Shown here: in pieces, positions 21,242 to 33,475 of the stretch
How positions within the stretch are numbered: position 1 is the first letter of the stretch
Layout: every line of letters begins with the position of its first letter
Source of the DNA: Euonymus europaeus
Taxonomy: Eukaryota; Streptophyta; Magnoliopsida; Celastrales; Celastraceae
NCBI GenBank assembly: GCA_963580455.1
Contig: OY756969.1
Span: forward strand, 18,324,760-18,388,759
Direction of reading: 5' to 3'
DNA: 64,000 bases
Translations under genes and position numbers: made by a program
Notes under the pieces: model-generated
Databases searched by the model: none
Seen by the model: the letters and a program-made list of their open reading frames with translations, nothing else
Told to the model about the DNA's origin: nothing

Positions 21242-24200
21242 ATGGATACTCGTAGGGTGACCCGATCTACTCGCGCTGCGGCAACCCCGGGAGATGGGGG
21301 CAGGCGAGGACGACCTAGGGGCCGTGGTAGAGGCCAAGGTAGAGGAGTGGCGCTTGCTACTAGGCGCACTCCTAACACTCAGAACTCGGTGCCGGTGAAT
21401 GACACCAACGAGGGAGTGGAGGAAAGAGTTGAGGTGGAAGGTCCAGGAAGGACTTTAGAGCCAGTATTACCGGAGGTACAGGTTGCTCCTACCAATATTA
21501 TAGGGCAGCCTGTGACCTTAGAAGCTTTGACAGGAATCGTGATGAACTTAGTTCAGGTTATACAAGCGCAGACTCAGGCGCAAGTGGTAAGAGCACCAGA
21601 AGTCCGAAGTGAAGGACAGGGTTCCGGGGCTAGTACTGGAGATGGTGCCAGACCAGGACGGGAGATTTATGAGGTTGATCAGTTAAGGAGGACTAGTCCT
21701 CCAGTGTTTGATGGTGAGGGAGAAGGGTACGAAGCCGGTGAATGGCTTAGGCAAATGAGCAAGAGATTTGAATCTCTAGTTCTACCCGATGACCGGAGGA
21801 TGAAGCTGATCTTTTATTATCTTAAAGGAGCAGCACATGGCTGGTTTGATTCGCTGGATCAGAGAAAGAATGATTTGACTTGGACATCATTTGAAATGTT
21901 GTTCATGCAACGATTTGTGCCAGATAGCTTCCAATCTGACAAGGCCAGGCAATACATGGAGTTGGTGCAAACTCCTGATATGACGGTGACGCAATATACC
22001 AAGAGGTATGAGGAACTCTATAGGTTTGGAAAGAAGTTTGCTCCAGATGATTGGAGCAAGACAGAGAGATACCGAGATGGGTCGATTCCTACTATTGGGA
22101 AGTTGATGATACCTTTCGGGGTGATGTCATATGACAAGGCAGTGGACATGGCTCTTAAGATAGAGCGGGGAGAGCGCAACTCCCGTCAGTACTGGGACAT
22201 TCAAAAGGGTCGAAAGACCCCAGCTTCTAGTGGAGGAAGCAGTAGTAGTCAGAAGAGGCAGAAGATAGAACCTCAGATTCAGGGAGGCCAGAGAGGTGGT
22301 AGGGACCAGGGACAAAGGCCACGGGGTGGCAGATTTGCATGTTTCAAGTGCGGAAAGGAAGGGCACAAGAAAGATCAGTGTCCAGTAAAGGGAATTGTGT
22401 GCTTTGGGTGTGGTGCGGCTGGCCATAGGAGGAATGAATGTCCTCAGGGTGGCAAAACTTCAGATCAATATCATACACCCGGAGTACCACCTTCTGCAAT
22501 TTCTACAGCCCTTCCCTCCGCTGTTCCATCAGGGGGAAGAGGACGAGGCGGACCTAGGCAGACTCCGCAGCTACAGTCGACCCAGACGCAGACCCGGGCA
22601 TTTGCATTGGGACATCAGGAGACTCCCGAACATCCCAACTTCATTGGAGGTACTTTCCTTATTTCAAACTGTTGGGCTAGGGTGTTGTTTGATTCGGGAG
22701 CTACAGCTTCATTCATTACTAGTGCCCTAGCACATTCCTTAGGGTTGGAAATTTCGCCGATAAGGCGTATGTTTACAGTGTCTTCACCATTTGGGTATTT
22801 TACTCCTTTAGAAGGGGTAGCATTTGGGTGTGAGTGTCGATTTGGGGAAGTGGTCTTGAAGGCTGATTTTTATGTGATGGACTTCAAGGATTTCGATGTA
22901 ATCCTTGGAGCGGATTGGTTGACAAAGCACCATGGGTTGCTAGATTTTTGGGAGAGGAAAATTACTCTTAGAGTACCCGAGGGTGGGGTGATTCGGTTGA
23001 AGGGATCGAAGGGGATTCCTTGTCCTCATTTCTTAGAAAATCGTTTATACCAGGATTGTGGGATGGCGAGTTTGGTGACATCAGCACCTAGGGGTGATTT
23101 CACAACACCGATTCAGGTGGTGGAAGAGTTTATGGATGTGTTTCCGGAAGAGTTACCTGGACTGCCTCCAAAGAGAGAAATAGATTTTGCCATCGAGTTG
23201 CATCCGAACGTGAAACCAATTTCGATTTCTCCTTATCGGATGGCTCCGGCGGAGTTGAAAGAATTGATGATGCAACTAGAAGAGTTGCAAGATTTGGGGT
23301 TTATTAGGCCGAGTGTATCTCCATGGGGTGCACCGGTATTGTTTGTAAAGAAGAAAGATGGGTCGTTGAGAATGTGTATCGACTATCGGCAGCTGAATAG
23401 AGCTACAGTGAAGAATAAATATCCATTACCACGGATCAATGATTTATTTGATCAGTTGAGAGGTGCCAAGCATTTCTCCAAGATTGACTTGAGGTCAGGA
23501 TATCATCAATTGCGGATAAGGGATGAAGATATTCAGAAGACAGCGTTTAGGACTCGATATGGGCATTATGAGTTCTTGGTAATGCCATTTGGGTTGACTA
23601 ATGCCCCAGCGGTATTCATGGATTTAATGCAGCGGGTTCTTAAACCGTTTTTGGATAAGTTTGTAGTGGTATTCATAGATGATATCTTGATTTACTCTAC
23701 AACGGAGGAAGAGCATGGTGAACACTTAAGAGTGGTTCTGTCAACTCTGAGAGAGAATCAGTTGTATGCTAAACTTAGTAAATGTGAGTTTTGGGCCACA
23801 GAAGTGAAATTTCTTGGTCATGTTATTACACAGGAGGGCATAGCAGTTGATTATTCTAAGGTTGAATCCGTGTTGAATTGGGTGAGACCGAAGAATGTGA
23901 CAGAGATAAGAAGTTTCCTGGGGTTGGCAGGCTACTACCGAAGGTTCATTGAGGACTTTTCGAGAGTGGCTGCACCCATGACACAATTGACTAAGAAAAG
24001 TACACCGTTTGTTTGGACAGACGAGTGTGAGGCGGCATTTGAAGAGTTGAAGAAAAGGTTGACAACACCTCCTGTATTAGTAGTGCCGGAGAGAGATGTA
24101 GGCTACCAGGTGTATTGTGATGCATCTGGAGTGGGATTGGGATGTGTGTTGATGCAATGTGGGAGAGTTGTGGAGTATGGCTCTAGATTGCTGAAGACAC

Positions 24201-25996
24201 ATGAGAAGAATTATCCAGTTCATGACTTAGAACTTGCAGCAGTAGTATTTGCTTTGAAGCAATGGCGGTATTATCTCTACGGAGAGAGATTTGAGGTCTT
24301 TTCAGATCATAAAAGCCTCAAGTACTTATTCACTCAAAAGGAGTTGAACTTGCGACAAAGGCGGTGGATGGAATATTTAGAAGATTTCGACTTTAATTTG
24401 CAATACCATCCCGGTAAAGCAAATGTAGTGGCGGATGCGTTGAGCCGGAAACTTGGGTTGGCTAGTTTGGCGTTGCACGAATGGGAGATTGTTGAGACAA
24501 TCAACCAATTTGGGTTGGAACTAAGGAGTGAGGAAGAAAAGGTATACTTGGGTTGTATAACTTCGAGACCACAGATGGTTCAAAAGGTTATGGATGCGCA
24601 GAACGGTGATCCCTCCTTTGATGTGATTGATGAGAGTTCAGGATGGGTTCGTGGGATTGATGGTGGAGTGAGATATGTTGGGAGGTTGATAGTTCCCGAT
24701 GATGAGGAACTACGGCCAGAGATCTTGAAGGAGGCACACCATTCATGGTTTGCCATGCATCCTGGGGTTACAAAAATGTATCAAGATTTAAAAAGGAACT
24801 TTTGGTGGAAGGGGATGAAGGCCGATGTGGCCAGGTATGTGGCGAGGTGTCTGACTTGCCAACAGGTGAAAGGTGAACATCAAAAGCCGGCGGGGTTGTT
24901 ACAACCACTACCGGTAGCGCAATGGAAATGGGAGATGATCACTATGGACTTTGTGACGGGGTTTCCAATGACTGAGAAGAAATATGACACGGTGTGGGTG
25001 ATAGTGGATCGATTGACCAAGTCGTCACACTTTCTACCAATGAACAAGACAGATTCATTGGAATCCTTGAGTAGCTATTATGTGAGAGAGATTGTAAAGT
25101 TGCATGGAGTGCCATTATCTATTGTGTCAGACCGGGACCCACGGTTCACTGGTAGATTCTGGAGCAGTTTGCAAAAAGCTTTGGGTACGAAGTTAGATTT
25201 TAGTACGGCATACCATCCTCAGAGTGATGGGCAAAGTGAGAGAACTATCCAGATACTGGAGGACATGCTTAGAGCATGTGTGGTAGATTTTGGAAAGAGT
25301 TGGGACCGATACATATATTTGGCAGAGTTTGTGTACAACAACTCATTCCAACGTAGTATCGATATGGCTCCATTTGAGGCGCTATATGGGAGACCTTGCA
25401 GATCACCATTGTGTTGGGCTGAGGTCGGGGAAAAAGTGATTTCGGGACCGGAATTGGTCAAAGAGGCTCAAGAGCGAGTTGAGGAGGTTAGGAGGCGGCT
25501 TGTCACCGCACAAAGTCGTCAAAAGTCATATACTGATAATAGAAGAAGACCGTTGGAGTTTGCGGTGGGAGACAAGGTATTCCTTAAGGTTAGTCCGAGA
25601 CATGGCGTTCAACGGTATAGTAAACAGGGGAAGTTAGCACCAAGGTTTGTGGGACCATTTGAAATTCTAGAAATGGTGGGACCGGTAGCATATCGGTTGG
25701 CTCTGCCACCTAAGCTAGAAAGGGTTCATAATGTATTTCATGTCTCTATGCTCCGGAAGTATGAGCCGGACCCTACACATGTATTGGATTGGACCACCTT
25801 GGAGGTTGAAGAAGATGGGAGCTATACTCTTCAACCGGTTAAAATATTGGACTGTCAAAATAAGGTCACGAGAACGAGTATAATTCCTTTGGTAAAGGTG
25901 AAGTGGATGTACCATGGTACGGAAGAAGCAACTTGGGAGTTAGAGTCTCGTATGATGGACAAGTACCCGGCTTTGTTCAAAAATCCAGGTACATAA
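21242..25996 (+). CDS. Gag-Pol polyprotein of the Tekay-type element
   Basis: The first ATG of the frame is at 21242, giving about 1584 residues. The frame stays open upstream to a GTG at 21233. In order: a basic Arg/Gly-rich N-terminus; a gag domain (around [12 protein letters not shown], near residue 170); two CCHC knuckles ([14 protein letters not shown] at about residue 367, [14 protein letters not shown]); aspartic protease with DSGA (residue 484); reverse transcriptase with FIDD (about residue 813); RNase H (YCDASG, then [11 protein letters not shown]); integrase with the HHCC finger and DDE residues in [15 protein letters not shown] and DGQSERT; and a C-terminal chromodomain ([14 protein letters not shown]). 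That domain is thought to guide integration to heterochromatin. No stop or frameshift is present, so all enzymes come from one precursor. Confidence 0.97.
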   Translation: MDTRRVTRSTRAAATPGDGGRRGRPRGRGRGQGRGVALATRRTPNTQNSVPVNDTNEGVEERVEVEGPGRTLEPVLPEVQVAPTNIIGQPVTLEALTGIVMNLVQVIQAQTQAQVVRAPEVRSEGQGSGASTGDGARPGREIYEVDQLRRTSPPVFDGEGEGYEAGEWLRQMSKRFESLVLPDDRRMKLIFYYLKGAAHGWFDSLDQRKNDLTWTSFEMLFMQRFVPDSFQSDKARQYMELVQTPDMTVTQYTKRYEELYRFGKKFAPDDWSKTERYRDGSIPTIGKLMIPFGVMSYDKAVDMALKIERGERNSRQYWDIQKGRKTPASSGGSSSSQKRQKIEPQIQGGQRGGRDQGQRPRGGRFACFKCGKEGHKKDQCPVKGIVCFGCGAAGHRRNECPQGGKTSDQYHTPGVPPSAISTALPSAVPSGGRGRGGPRQTPQLQSTQTQTRAFALGHQETPEHPNFIGGTFLISNCWARVLFDSGATASFITSALAHSLGLEISPIRRMFTVSSPFGYFTPLEGVAFGCECRFGEVVLKADFYVMDFKDFDVILGADWLTKHHGLLDFWERKITLRVPEGGVIRLKGSKGIPCPHFLENRLYQDCGMASLVTSAPRGDFTTPIQVVEEFMDVFPEELPGLPPKREIDFAIELHPNVKPISISPYRMAPAELKELMMQLEELQDLGFIRPSVSPWGAPVLFVKKKDGSLRMCIDYRQLNRATVKNKYPLPRINDLFDQLRGAKHFSKIDLRSGYHQLRIRDEDIQKTAFRTRYGHYEFLVMPFGLTNAPAVFMDLMQRVLKPFLDKFVVVFIDDILIYSTTEEEHGEHLRVVLSTLRENQLYAKLSKCEFWATEVKFLGHVITQEGIAVDYSKVESVLNWVRPKNVTEIRSFLGLAGYYRRFIEDFSRVAAPMTQLTKKSTPFVWTDECEAAFEELKKRLTTPPVLVVPERDVGYQVYCDASGVGLGCVLMQCGRVVEYGSRLLKTHEKNYPVHDLELAAVVFALKQWRYYLYGERFEVFSDHKSLKYLFTQKELNLRQRRWMEYLEDFDFNLQYHPGKANVVADALSRKLGLASLALHEWEIVETINQFGLELRSEEEKVYLGCITSRPQMVQKVMDAQNGDPSFDVIDESSGWVRGIDGGVRYVGRLIVPDDEELRPEILKEAHHSWFAMHPGVTKMYQDLKRNFWWKGMKADVARYVARCLTCQQVKGEHQKPAGLLQPLPVAQWKWEMITMDFVTGFPMTEKKYDTVWVIVDRLTKSSHFLPMNKTDSLESLSSYYVREIVKLHGVPLSIVSDRDPRFTGRFWSSLQKALGTKLDFSTAYHPQSDGQSERTIQILEDMLRACVVDFGKSWDRYIYLAEFVYNNSFQRSIDMAPFEALYGRPCRSPLCWAEVGEKVISGPELVKEAQERVEEVRRRLVTAQSRQKSYTDNRRRPLEFAVGDKVFLKVSPRHGVQRYSKQGKLAPRFVGPFEILEMVGPVAYRLALPPKLERVHNVFHVSMLRKYEPDPTHVLDWTTLEVEEDGSYTLQPVKILDCQNKVTRTSIIPLVKVKWMYHGTEEATWELESRMMDKYPALFKNPGT

Positions 25997-26020
25997 CTAA
26001 ATTTCGGGACGAAATTTGTT

Positions 26021-26034
26021 TAAGGGGGAAGGGA
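26021..26034 (+). promoter_or_regulatory. Polypurine tract
   Basis: TAAGGGGGAAGGGA directly abuts the 3' LTR and would prime plus-strand synthesis. Confidence 0.9.
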
Positions 26035-28126
26035 TGTGAGATCCCGACCCAAAAATATTATGTTTGGTTAAATTTTAAGTAATAAGTTATTGGAAAAATG
26101 AGTTCGAAGAGATAACGGACCATTGGAAGTGTATAAGACCCTAAAAAAAATAGTTTTACGCTTGGTTCGGTAAAAGGGTCATAACTTTTAGTGTACATGT
26201 CCGTTTTGGGCCCATAATATGCCTAAACGGAAGGCAGAAAGGTTCTGTGAATAGTGATCCGTCCGGACGGATAATAGGGCGTCCGGACGGATATGCCTAG
26301 ATTCAAACCAGTGGGTTACATGAAGAGTAATCCGTCCGGACGGATGCTTAGGGCGTCCGGACGGCTATCGGGAAATCAGTTTTAAGAAACAGAGAGACAT
26401 TTCTGGACATTACCAACACTTGGAGAGCCCGAGAAGAGAGAGAAAGAGTGAGAAACTTAGAGAGAGAAGGAGATTTGTTGAGGTTCTTGCTTGGTTTTCC
26501 ATGGATTCATGAAGCATGTCAAGAATCAAGGTGGAATCAAGGAAGATTTGAAGGTTTGAGGTGAGTTTTCATAGTTTTGGAATTCTAGGGTTTTTCCTAG
26601 ATTTGTTTGATTCTTTAATAGATGGAAGGTAAGGCTTAGATATGTTGATTATAGGTTGATTTTTGATGTATATGTAGATTGGTTTGTGATTTGGAGTAGA
26701 GTTGAGCTTGGGTTGAGTTTCAAGGATTTTGGAGAAATTTCTAGAGAGAGAAGGTGAGTAATTTCGAATTTATTGATTTAATTGATGTTTATATGAGTTG
26801 TTGGTTGTTTATTGATGTATGAATGGGTTCGGTTTCGCCACATTGTTAGGTTTGGGAAATCGGAACCCTAGGAACGTAATTGTGAATTTTGTGGTAAATT
26901 GCTCAACAAGAGGTAGGGATTCTTACCCCATTTTCTATCGTATTGTTCTTCTCTAAAGAGCGGTTTAAATTCTTCATTGGTCTTTATTATTTGTGTTCTT
27001 GCCTAAATTGTTTCTTAGGAAGAACGAACCTTGTTGTTGGTTATTGATGAATTTGCATACCCTTTAAATGCTTGATCATCTATTGGGCATGATAAACCTC
27101 GTTCATGCATCATGTAGTTATGTATATATATATAGGATTGTTATATATACGAGCTTCTTTTGCATGACATTATTGGACATGAATTATAGATGCATTGGGT
27201 CTACGAGTATGGACTTGTAGTATCCTTAGGTTATACTTTGTGATGATGTTGGATACCGAATTGGCACATTGTTGCCGGAAGTCGGGATTTCCATGGTGTA
27301 GGTGCACCTATAGTCGTTCCGGGGCAAAGTGCAAGGGTTCCGATGATTTTTCGGAATATTCGTTGACTAGTGCCAGGCGCTGTAGGGTGTAGCCCGAGGT
27401 TATACATTGTTGTGACATTTTAGGATGTCATGTTGCTGCATTGAGCTTGTTTCAACATTCAGCCTTTACGTTCTTATGATTCATTTTATTTTCCCTACTG
27501 AGCCTCCTGCTCACCCTATTTCTTTTCTATATCCTTCAGGTGAGACTGGTGCTGAGAACCAGGCTGCGGATTAGTAGGAGGCATCGTGACATGGAAGGCC
27601 ACCCTAGGAGCACTAGGATATATATTTGGTTGTTTGAGAACCTTGGTTATGAATTAAGTACATGTAGTACTTTTATTGGTTGACTACTATGTTGCTTAAA
27701 TACCTTTTCGGTATGTTTGATGGATGGTCGGGAGGTATGCCGTGTGAGACTCTCGTACCTAGATATAGGACCTTGGGTCCGGATTGATAGACTTTGATAG
27801 TCTATGATGATATTATTGATATGATTATGTTTTGCTTATTGATTGCATGTGATTAGGAGGCCTGAGGCCCTGCCTAGTGTGTGAATGTGGATAGATGGCC
27901 AGAGGCCTGTTAGGCTGCGGAACTTCTCTGATTATTATTGATTATCTTTTCCGTGTTAAATGAGATGTGACTCTAGGCTGGCACCCTCCGATATACGGGG
28001 AGGTGCTGTCGGATTTCTATTAGAATCCGGGGTTAGGTTGGCGTGTGGTGAGGTCCTTAGTGACGTGGCACATGCCTAAAGTGGCGCTCCCGGCTCAGTG
28101 CGTGAATTTCGGGTCGGGGCGCCACA
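26035..28126 (+). repeat. 3' LTR of the Tekay-type element (2092 bp)
   Basis: It is near-identical to the 5' LTR and has the same four palindromes (26258-26365). It ends CGCCACA followed by TGGTC. Confidence 0.97.
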
Positions 28127-29623
28127 TGGTCTATCTTCCACTGTCTGTCCTGGAATAAGATTCATTGCGGTACGAATTTCACTCCATTGAACGTTGCATG
28201 TGAAAGTGATGAAAAGATCTGGATTACCTCGAGATCGGCATATTGCCATTGCGTCATGATAGTGTTGAATCATCTATCGAGGACTCCCGGTGAAGCTTGC
28301 AGGCAAAATAACACGTTTTCCAACCATACTTGCATCGACATCACCTCGGAGAAATGCATCTTGCACCCCACTGTATATCTCTGATCTATAGTGTTGTTGT
28401 TGATATTTGAAACGAATGTATCGTAACCTCTCATCTTCTATACATGTAAATGCATCGACTACATATTGTTGAAACAATTTTCCTCCAGAAAGGATCAGTC
28501 CGTTACCAACATTTCTTTGTTGTAGCCTATAAGCATAATATTCGCGTTTGGTAACAAATTTTCTCTTCAATTTAGATCCTCGAGTAGTGTCTTGGTAAGG
28601 GATATTTAGCATATACCCATCTTCGCCATATGGAAATAAGATCGGATACTGCATAGCCATAAAGGAAGGATGCAAATCGCTTATACGCTTTAATGATCCG
28701 CTCTTGTACTCAACAATTATATCACGACCTTCATTCGTGCATCCTAGGTCTCCGATAAATAAGCCGGCTATCTCAGGACCAATTGGGGGATTATATTGCA
28801 ATGTGTCACCTGGACGTTTCTCACATAGTGTTAATGATAGGGAATGTGTCTCACCGCTTTTAAAACGATCCCTTGCCATTCGGAATTTTTGGACCAATAC
28901 ATTGAATTTGTCAAACATATGTATCAATTCTGACAGAACATCTCCATCAACATGGTTTTCTCCACCGTGATTACCAAGGGCAGCAACCCTGTTAGAGACT
29001 TCATTCTCAGTGTCATAAACGTAAAGCTGGGCAAAATGAGGTTTATGACCATCCAACGGAAGCAATGATCCAATCATATGATGATTTTGACCATTTAGTC
29101 TGAATATATATGGCCCTTGCCCAGTGTTTATACTTTTGTCGATTTTCCCCCCGATTGATGTAAATGCAAACATGGAATTGTCTGCTCTTATATGTTGCCT
29201 GAATAACTTTGAAGCTTGAGGCCCATTATAATCTAACAACTGCTTCAATGGCTCTGGAGGCTCTCTCAGCTGAGGAAGCTTAATTCGGCCTTGTCTACAA
29301 CAAAGAGAGTATACTAGCACTTGTGAACTACGGAATTTCACCCGTTCTTCAAACCAAAAAATGGCCCCACAGTGCTGACAGGTACAATCTGGGCCTCCAA
29401 GACGAAAAGGAACTATATTTTCTGTTTTTGTAACAGTGGGGTCAATAGAACTCTGCCCGACGTGATATCCGCTGCTATTGGCTCGTCTTCGTTTACTACC
29501 AGATGATGAGGAAATGGAGGAGGATGTGTTAACTGAACATTGCATCTCACATGGTTCTCTCCGACCTTGAATAATATTTTTCCGCACCTTTCTATTTATT
29601 TTACTTGATTGCCCTCTGTTCAT
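28127..29623 (-). pseudogene. Helitron RepHel, N-terminal part
   Basis: This is the upstream part of the same RepHel gene, separated from the rest by the retrotransposon. From 29623 it reads MNRGQSSKINRKVRK, then a Ser-rich basic segment, then a zinc-finger-like motif (CTCQHCGAIFWFEERVK) typical of plant Helitron proteins. The Helitron_like_N region follows (IVEYKSGSLKRISDLHPSFM, YPILFPYGEDGY). At 28271-28273 an in-frame TAG separates FTGSPR from MIQHYHDAMAICR, where relatives have an aromatic residue. The frame then continues as GNPDLFITFTCNVQW to the insertion. With the TGA near 18050 this makes two nonsense changes, so the protein is dead even without the insertion. Confidence 0.9.
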
Positions 29624-31130
29624 CTTAATTCCTAAATGATCAAATAGTAATAGTATCGCTTTTTAAACCCAGTCTGTAACAATAGAATATATAACAACAT
29701 TAAGATTAATTAATCGTGAACAATAGAATGCTGAAAGGTGTGCCAACCATTTATACTCATGCTGTTAGTAACCACTAAATTACATTTATAATATTAAATG
29801 CTCATTGTGCGGGCTGAAATGTAAGCTAGTTTTATTTTTTATTGACCCGAACCAATGTAAATGTCAATACTTTTCTGCTTAAAGAAGTTATCATAGCGGG
29901 TACTAACCTGATATAATATTCCAGCTTATGGCTGTAGCAAAAGAGGAAGCATAGAGATGTTGAACATCAGTGGTGAAGTGTACTGAATGGACCTGCATAA
30001 TAGAAAGGACCTAACAGATGAGAAGCAGTTGTATCTGTAATATAGAGGAGTAAAAATGAAAACAAAGAGACCAAAAATGAAGGAAACATATTGATATGCT
30101 CATGATAATTGATGGCATTTTATGGACATAATATATCTGGTAAATGATTCTGTTGGTAACTAAGCTTTTCATATATAGGCGTGGGTGACAGATTGTGTTG
30201 ACAGTATGTGTTCCCATATTTAGTTGGTTAGAAACAATCACAGCGGGCTAAAATGTAAGCTAGTTTTATTTTTTTCTTCACCCGAACCAATGTGGAAAAG
30301 GACCAAGACTTTTTCATGTTGTGAAAGGAGTTTAAGTAGTCTCAGCGTTCACGTGGCACTAACCTCAAACTGGTGAGATGGGATGGCTTAACAGCTGTAA
30401 CACTCTAATGCAAACCCAATTAGCTGTGGAAAAGACACTTCCAGAAATATAAAGAGCAACATCATTATGAAATTAAAAATATGATAGACAAAGAATTGGA
30501 AGAATGTGATTTCAATTAAAAACAAACAGGTTGCAGAATTCTTAAATACACAATGTGCAATATCTGTACTAATCAACAAAAGAAATGAACAGGCAGTAGC
30601 CTGCAGTATCAATCATGGTCACAAGAATTGCAAATGCAATAGCAAGCATATTTAACATGTAGAAGCACGTTAGACATTATCAATGGTCTTAAGTTTTAAA
30701 ATCATAGAGGGCATTGTTGAGTCAAGAACTTGTTTTCTTAGACGCATGAATTTGTGGATACTCAATGTATCTCGTGATTCAACTGAATTTCAAATATACT
30801 AATTATCATAAAACTAAAGTTATCAAAGTCAATCAAGACAGTCCACAAAAGACCACCCAAGCATACTTGACAAACAAACTAAAAGTAATCGATAAAAAAA
30901 ATGAACAAAGCAAACACATTGGGAAGCATGAATTGGCTGATGGATCAAGGCTTATGCGATGGAGTATTAGTTGATTATAGCAGATGAAAGCATGCACACG
31001 CAGAGCAATGCTTGCAAAGAAATTAAAAACAATATTTGCAAGATAACTGAAAGGAGTTTCAAGGTATCTCAACACAGTGGTAAGAGCCAAAGGCTGTGAA
31101 TGGTGATCACTAAGATCGCAACCATCGTGA
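29624..31130. other. 5' region of the Helitron with a short direct repeat
   Basis: No clear gene. A ~50-bp block (GCGGGCT...AATGTAAGCTAGTTTTATTT...ACCCGAACCAATGT) occurs at 29809-29858 and again at 30242-30293 in the same orientation. The stretch may contain introns between a first exon near 31243 and the main RepHel exon. Confidence 0.4.
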
Positions 31131-31243
31131 ATTTGATCGTCAGTAATACAATCATGAGTGTCGATAGAAATTGCAGCTCTCTTTCTTGTCATGATTGCTT
31201 TCCTTAACATTTTATTTGTCTTACTTGTCTCTCCTTTATCCAT
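31131..31243 (-). pseudogene. Possible extra N-terminal exon of RepHel
   Basis: The frame starting at 31243 reads MDKGETSKTNKMLRKAIMTR, which parallels the start at 29623 (MNRGQSSKINRKVRKNIIQG): same length, same spacing of Gly, Ser-Lys, Asn and Arg-Lys. It is open for about 60 more codons before losing character. It may be the true first exon or a diverged duplicate of the N-terminal exon. The match is weak. Confidence 0.4.
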
Positions 31244-31799
31244 CCTAAAAACATTTTGTGTATTAAATCATTCGATAGAAACAACAGTAAAACAATATGA
31301 ACATTTGAGTTTAAAATCACTAAATGCAAAACAATAGCTGCATAATATGTAAAATACAATATTGCCCAACAAAGAACAATTAAATATTTAATGTACTTTG
31401 CATACAAAAACATACCTGAGCTAAGGATATGTGACGTCAGCAACTTTGGTTCAACAACAAAGCGCACAGCGATTCAAAATATCAGTTGAAGTTTCGATCT
31501 ATTTTATAGTTGTGTATTAGAGCGCTTACTCAGGGTCCACAATTTTCATTGCTTTCCTTTTGCTTGGGTCTACCAATCACTCTTTTTAGGCCTAGTAAAG
31601 TAGTGTGCATTAAATTAATTTATTGAGTTTCTCCTATAAACTATGTATCGCAAATAAGTCTATGAAAAATTGCTGTGCGGACTCATACTTTTGGAGATGA
31701 TTGGCCGTTAATTGAGAGCAATAATAGTTGTATGGAACTATGGACTCTGTTGTTTATAGACATCAACTTGATGTGGTTGTGAACTGTCATGTAATGAAA

Positions 31800-31801
<2 letters not shown>

Positions 31802-31845
<44 letters not shown>
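31802..31845 (+). repeat. (TA)n microsatellite, MULE target site
   Basis: About 22 TA units end exactly at the left TIR of the MULE. TATATATATA resumes at 35340 after its right TIR, so the MULE went into this tract. The 9-bp target duplication cannot be placed uniquely. Confidence 0.95.
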
Positions 31846-31848
<3 letters not shown>

Positions 31849-32048
31849 TTTTGATCCAGCCCGGTATACCGGACTTATCTTTCTGTCCGGGAAACCATTA
31901 ATTGCCTTTGGATTAATCCAACGGCAATGGCCAGTCAAACATTTTAAGATTTTATATAATATTTTAATATTTTATGTTTCTACTTTACTTTCAATCTCTC
32001 ACTCTCCTCCTCTCTCATCTCTCTGGTTCCGTCTAGGGGAATCTCGAC
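31846..32048 (+). repeat. Left TIR of the MULE
   Basis: It pairs with 35136-35339. The TIR includes a CT-rich segment (CTCTCACTCTCCTCCTCTC) and ends near GTCTAGGGGAATC. Confidence 0.92.
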
Positions 32049-32069
32049 TCCGCAACGGATTGGATCTTC

Positions 32070-32460
32070 GATGTTGCGACCCAGATTGACCCGAAAGAAA
32101 CTCAGGCTTTCTAAAGAACAATCTGCTTTTCTCGAAGAAAGCTTCAAAGAACACAATACTCTAAAACCCGTAAGTGATTTATCTGGGTTTTTCTTTTCTT
32201 TTCTCCCTCATAAACTCTTCTTATAAATATTAAGGTTTGATCGGTCTAAATTAATGGCAGAAGCAAAAGCTTGGTTTGGGAAAACAAGTCTTCGTCCTCG
32301 ACAAGTGGAAGTTTGGTTCCAGAACAGAAGAGTCAAGTCCTTGATTTTATTTTTTCTACATCTATTAATAATTTAGATTTTAAAATATTTGTTATTTATT
32401 TATTTATTGATTTTGGGTTTGCAGGATAAAGTTGAAGAAAACAAAGGTAGACTGTGAGAT
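32070..32460 (+). pseudogene. Captured HD-Zip class II homeobox gene fragment (three exons)
   Basis: HD-Zip II proteins are plant transcription factors with a homeodomain joined to a leucine zipper. Exon 1 (about 32070-32169) reads TRKKLRLSKEQSAFLEESF then KEHNTLKP and ends at GTAAGT. Exon 2 (32261-32336) reads KQKLGLGKQ, then after a frameshift LRPRQVEVWFQNRRV, the recognition helix. Exon 3 (from 32425, after TTTGCAG) continues IKLKKTKVDCE, the start of the zipper region. Exon borders fall where I recall HD-Zip II introns. The zipper leucines and CPSCE tail are missing. It sits antisense to the MULE transposase. The frameshift and truncation make a working protein impossible. Confidence 0.88.
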
Positions 32461-33475
32461 ACAGTATTGTGCTCCCAAATCGTTTGATAATTCCATTTTT
32501 ATAAATATTTTTGTAGGTGTGGGTTTTTGGGACATGAATATTTGTTTAATCTTTGTGTCTTCTCGCCAATGGATCGTTCATTAGGTCACAAGGATCCAAA
32601 GAGTGATGATAATGATAATGATACATTAATTGGTCGACTGATGAGGATCCAAATTTTGGAAATTATAAATGAGAATTGTTTTTGTTTTATTTCATTAAAT
32701 CTGTTGTGATTTATTTACAACGTATTTATAAATGAGAATTGTTTTTGTTTTATTCCATTAAATCTGTTGTGATTTATTTACACGTATTTATAAATGAGAA
32801 TTGTAATGTGTGTTGCTCTAGCTCTGTATCATTTGAGAGGTTGGGAAGAATGTATCATTTGGGAGGTTGGGAAGAATGTATATTGAGTATTACACTTGTA
32901 TATTGAGTTTGTAGATTGTTCTTGAATCCAATTGAGTTTGGCTGGGTCCATTTACAGCATACATACAAACAATTGCAGCATCTATTATGGTGCAACCATT
33001 AATATCAACAACAAATGACATACAAATCAACAACAACATCTCTTACTCATATATATAGTGTAGATACATCAACAAAAAATAACATACAAACATTACCAAG
33101 ATGTCCATAACAATAACACAATATTAGCCTCAAACATTAGCAAAATGAACACTCCAATAGCAGCAGTAGCATACATACAAACTCAAGAATTGTTCAATGC
33201 TAGACAATTTCGTTTGTCATGTGATTGCCCTATCAATCCTCACCCATTACATCGTCTATTTTTTTATGGCTATTTCTTTCCCACCTTTCAATCTCTTCCC
33301 GCAACCTTTCGCCCTAACTTGCTCCGACTCATAATAGGCAAGTTCTGAAACACAAACACTAGGTTGAGATTGAGTTCCATCTTTTGAAGTCAAGACCAAG
33401 ACCTTTAGTCTCTCATTGGGAGACTCAAATGTCTCCTTCACTAACTCAAATGTGTCCTAATTCAGACAAGCATTA
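32461..33475. other. MULE interior without a recognisable gene
   Basis: A ~62-bp segment (AATGAGAATTGTTTTTGTTT...ATCTGTTGTGATTTATTTAC) is repeated in tandem at about 32668-32785. The minus strand toward 33470 should hold the rest of the transposase but no longer reads as protein. Confidence 0.45.

Larger units (their letters stand above)
18972..28126 (+). mobile_element. Complete Ty3-type LTR retrotransposon, chromovirus of Tekay/Del type
   Basis: The element runs from TGTGAGATCCCG to GGGGCGCCACA and has long LTRs, a primer site, one continuous polyprotein, a polypurine tract and a perfect 5-bp target duplication. The LTRs differ by about 10 substitutions and two small indels in ~2.09 kb by my reading (about 0.5 %), so the insertion is recent. 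Long LTRs, two CCHC knuckles and a C-terminal chromodomain point to the Tekay (Del) clade. The intact frame means it could still be active. Confidence 0.96.
14242..31521 (-). mobile_element. Autonomous-type Helitron, interrupted by a Tekay-type insertion
   Basis: The 3' end is clear. On the minus strand a strong hairpin (CCCGGGGCAACGCCCGGG, about 14253-14270) is followed by a short spacer and CTAG at 14242-14245, then T. The element encodes a Rep/helicase protein in pieces (15967-18971, 28127-29623). The 5' end is only a guess at 31521, where the minus strand reads TCTAATACACAACTATAA, resembling the TC-rich 5' ends of plant Helitrons. The expected preceding A is absent. Removing the retrotransposon at 18972-28131 leaves about 8.1 kb, a reasonable size for an autonomous plant Helitron. 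Confidence 0.7.

Noticed and set aside
22127..22426. Minus-strand frames inside the Tekay-type polyprotein
   Set aside because: They are shadows of the intact plus-strand polyprotein.
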